From NCBI RefSeq assembly GCF_943913695.1, contig NZ_CALTZE010000174.1, positions 1 to 5,985 of the forward strand: a stretch of DNA of 5,985 nt, written 5' to 3'. Position numbers and translations under genes: made by a program. Numbering within the stretch: the stretch's first letter is position 1; each line of letters opens with the position of its first letter. Below, one piece after another: positions 3,653-5,985 of the stretch. Source of the DNA: an uncultured Marmoricola sp. (GTDB lineage Bacteria; Actinomycetota; Actinomycetes; Propionibacteriales; Nocardioidaceae). A model generated the notes under the pieces. It did not search any database. It worked only from the letters and a program-made list of their open reading frames with translations, and was not told the DNA's origin.

Positions 3653-5985
3653 CAGCCGATCACCTGCTCCCGCTCGGCGCCCCCGGCGCCACCCTCGCCG
3701 GCCGCCTCGCGCTCGGCGCGCAGGATCTGCCGGTCCAGCCGGGACCCGAAGGTGCGCAGCAGGTCGAGCACCAGCCCGACCACGACGAGGTAGACGCCGA
3801 TGTCGAACCCGACGGAGGAGACCAGGTGCAGCTCGCCGAGCAGCGGCACGCCGAGGTAGTAGTCGGCCGTCTGCAGCACCGAGCCGCCGAAGGCGACCGG
3901 CCCCAGGCCCGAGAGGGCGGCGACGAACAGACCCGTGCCGATCAGCACGCCGGCGTCGATCGGCGCGGCCTCGTCGAGCTCGTAGCGGCCCCCGGCGAGG
4001 TAGCGGACCATCAGCGCCAGCCCCGAGACCATCCCGGCCGCGAAGCCGCCGCCGGGCAGGTTGTGGCCGGCGAGCAGGAGGTAGATCGAGAAGACCATGA
4101 TCGTGTGGAAGATCAGGCGGGTCACGACCTCGAAGATGATCGAGCGGCGGTCGGGGCTCAGCGTGCGCGGACCGGGCAGCCACACGCGGCGTCCGGGCGT
4201 GGTCGACTGCTTCTCGACCCCCTCGGGGTAGGGGATGTCGAAGACGCGGCGGATCGTGGCCGAGCGCGAGTCGAGGAAGATCAGACTCGCGACGCCGGTC
4301 GCGGCGACCACCAGCACCGAGATCTCCCCGAAGGTGTCCCAGGCGCGGATGTCGACCAGCGTGACGTTGACGACGTTGCGGCCGTAGCCGAAGGTGTAGG
4401 CCATCTCGGCGAACTGCTCGGAGATCGGCGTGGACATCCGCGCACTCCCGGCGACCAGCAGGAAGCCGCCGACGGCCAGCCCGAAGCCGGTCGCGAGCGC
4501 CACCCGCCAGTAGCGGGTGCGGCGCAGCGGCCGGTCGGTGAAGTACTCCGGCAGCCGCCGCAGCACCAGCACGAAGACGACGAGCGTGACGGTCTCGACC
4601 AGCACCTGGGTCAGGGCGATGTCGGGGGCGCCCTGCAGCAGGAAGAAGATCGCGCAGCCGTAGCCGCACACCCCGGCCAGCACCACGGCGCGCAGCCGCC
4701 GCCGCGAGCGGACCGTGAAGATCGCGGCAGCGATCATCACCGCGGCCACCATCGGCTGGGCCGAGCGGTCCCACAGGCGTACGTCGAGCTGCGCGGTGCC
4801 GCCGTCGAGCAGCCCGCTGACCAGCGCCCAGCCCGGGGCCGCGAGCACCACCACGAGGATCACCGCGAGGTAGACCGAGACCGAGCCGCGCTGGAAGGTG
4901 CCGGTCACCTCCACGGCCATCCGGTCGACGGCCCGCATCGCGTAGCGGTAGACGCCCTCGGCGGTGATCGGCGAGGCCATGCGGCCCTGCAGCCGGCACA
5001 CGGCCTCCCGGCGCCAGAAGAGCAGCGCTCCCCCGGCCACCGTGATCGCCGAGAGCAGCAGCGGCAGCTCCCAGCCGTGCCACAGCGCGAGGTACTCGTC
5101 GTGCCCGCCCGCCGGCAGCTGCTCGTCGTACGGCGCGATGGCCGCGGTCAGCGCGGCCCCGGCGAAGCCGAGGACCAGGCTGAGCGCGGCCAGCAGCACG
5201 GGGGGCACCGCGAAGGGGACCGGGAGCGGGCGCAGCGGCACGTCGTCCACGCCGGGCTTGGTGGCGAAGGTGCCCCACACCCAGCGCAGGGTGTAGGCCG
5301 CGGTGAAGGCCGAGCCGAGGACCAGCCCGACCAGCACGAGCGCACCGGCCCAGCCCGGCACCCCCGGGGTCTCGCCGTCGGCGAGCTCGAGCAGCGCCGC
5401 CCAGACCGTCTCCTTGCCGACGAAGCCGAGCAGCGGCGGCAGCCCGGCCATCGAGAGCGCCGCGAGCCCGCCGGCCACGGCGAGCACCGGCAGGCGGCGG
5501 CCGACGCCGGAGAGCACCTGGAGGTCGCGGGTGCCCGAGAGCTTGTCGACGATGCCGACGACGAGGAAGAGGCAAGCCTTGAAGAGCGCGTGCGCGAGCA
5601 GCATCGCCATGCCCGCCAGCGCCGCGGTGCGGCTGCCGATCGAGAGCACGACGGTGAGGAAGCCGAGCTGGCTCACGGTGCCGTAGGCCAGCAGCAGCTT
5701 GATGTCGTTCTGGCGCAGCGCCCGCCACCCGCCGAGCAGCATCGTCGCGGTGCCGAGCGTCAGCAGCGTGAGGTGCCAGCCGGCCACGCCGGCGAAGGCG
5801 GGCGCGAACAGCGCGACCAGGTAGATGCCGGCCTTGACCATGGAGGCGGCGTGCAGGTAGGCGCTGACCGGCGTGGGGGCCGCCATCGCGCCGGGCAGCC
5901 AGAACTGGAAGGGCACCTGGGCCGACTTGCTGAGCGCGCCGACGAGCATGAGCAGCACGGCGGTCGTCGTCGCGGCACCCGAAGG
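3652..5985 (-). CDS. mrpA: Na+/H+ antiporter subunit MrpA fused to MrpB domain, 5' truncated by window edge
   Basis: The last 777 residues of the largest Mrp subunit are present. The reading frame is open to the right edge, so the start and roughly 200 N-terminal residues (including the TM5 glutamate) are missing. Numbering from the first visible codon, the Proton_antipo_M region covers about 1-210, with K20 in LSKSAQVPFQFWLP (TM7 lysine), the SAYLHAASMVKAGIYL motif (about 41-56) and K136 in HALFKACLFLVVG. The MrpA-specific C-terminal membrane region follows. A DUF4040/MbhD-like segment with GAPDIALTQVLVE lies at about 452-464, and an MbhE-like segment (NVTLVDIRAWDTFGEIS) at about 540-556. 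The last ~130 residues are a complete MnhB domain with GHNLPGGGFAAG (640-651), which explains the absence of a separate mrpB. The tail after it is short and charged. The stop overlaps mrpC as TGATG. This layout matches group 2 (phaAB-type) Mrp operons. An Mbh or complex I origin is unlikely given the C-D-E-F-G order that follows. Confidence 0.96.
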   Translation of the reverse strand, partial: PSGAATTTAVLLMLVGALSKSAQVPFQFWLPGAMAAPTPVSAYLHAASMVKAGIYLVALFAPAFAGVAGWHLTLLTLGTATMLLGGWRALRQNDIKLLLAYGTVSQLGFLTVVLSIGSRTAALAGMAMLLAHALFKACLFLVVGIVDKLSGTRDLQVLSGVGRRLPVLAVAGGLAALSMAGLPPLLGFVGKETVWAALLELADGETPGVPGWAGALVLVGLVLGSAFTAAYTLRWVWGTFATKPGVDDVPLRPLPVPFAVPPVLLAALSLVLGFAGAALTAAIAPYDEQLPAGGHDEYLALWHGWELPLLLSAITVAGGALLFWRREAVCRLQGRMASPITAEGVYRYAMRAVDRMAVEVTGTFQRGSVSVYLAVILVVVLAAPGWALVSGLLDGGTAQLDVRLWDRSAQPMVAAVMIAAAIFTVRSRRRLRAVVLAGVCGYGCAIFFLLQGAPDIALTQVLVETVTLVVFVLVLRRLPEYFTDRPLRRTRYWRVALATGFGLAVGGFLLVAGSARMSTPISEQFAEMAYTFGYGRNVVNVTLVDIRAWDTFGEISVLVVAATGVASLIFLDSRSATIRRVFDIPYPEGVEKQSTTPGRRVWLPGPRTLSPDRRSIIFEVVTRLIFHTIMVFSIYLLLAGHNLPGGGFAAGMVSGLALMVRYLAGGRYELDEAAPIDAGVLIGTGLFVAALSGLGPVAFGGSVLQTADYYLGVPLLGELHLVSSVGFDIGVYLVVVGLVLDLLRTFGSRLDRQILRAEREAAGEGGAGGAEREQVIG
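3660..3665 (-). promoter_or_regulatory. Ribosome binding site of mrpC (AGGTGA)
   Basis: AGGTGA on the minus strand ends seven bases before the mrpC ATG, inside the last codons of mrpA. A second weaker GGGAG lies just upstream. Confidence 0.6.

Noticed and set aside
3215..5728. Minus-strand 837-codon frame that joins mrpC to a long N-terminal part
   Set aside because: Only the last 145 residues are MrpC. The upstream part is Arg/Ala/Gly-rich and is the wrong frame across mrpA, which has clear domains in its own frame. Not a fusion.
3652..5985. Complex I nuoL or membrane-bound hydrogenase subunit instead of mrpA
   Set aside because: The fused MnhB domain, the GAPDIALTQ segment and the following mrpC-D-E-F-G genes define an Mrp operon; no hydrogenase or Nuo peripheral subunit is present.

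Overview
The window is very GC-rich, with strong G/C preference at third codon positions and frequent GTG starts. This fits a high-GC actinobacterium. The fused MrpA-MrpB protein and the protein sequences suggest something near the Nocardioidaceae, but that placement is inference only.

Nearly the whole window (180-5985) is one operon on the minus strand. It encodes a multisubunit Mrp/Mnh/Pha-type monovalent cation/proton antiporter (CPA3 family). In transcription order, right to left, the genes are mrpA with a fused MrpB domain (5' end beyond the right edge), mrpC, mrpD, mrpE, mrpF and mrpG. Every junction overlaps by 1 or 4 bases (TGATG, GTGA, GTGA, GTGA, ATGA), and each internal gene has a recognisable Shine-Dalgarno sequence inside the preceding gene. 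The genes are therefore almost certainly co-transcribed and translationally coupled. MrpA and MrpD are the large proton-channel-like subunits related to NuoL/NuoM/NuoN of complex I. MrpC is NuoK-like. MrpE, F and G are the small membrane subunits. The expected role is Na+(or K+/Li+)/H+ exchange across the cytoplasmic membrane for pH and sodium homeostasis.

The left 179 bases, downstream of mrpG, contain no gene. They hold five tandem units of about 30 bp (1-152). Each unit has a nearly invariant 13-base core, CTCAGGGAGCGGC, followed by a variable half that in some units can fold back on the core. The array starts at the first base of the window and may continue to the left. No classical T-tract terminator is visible, and the mrpG stop codon lies in a degenerate copy of the core.

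The operon itself is conventional. The points worth a second look are the repeat array, acidic low-complexity tails on MrpC and MrpF, and a roughly 75-residue hydrophilic insertion in MrpD. No tRNA, rRNA, CRISPR array, mobile element or promoter could be supported; the operon promoter must lie upstream of mrpA, outside the window.
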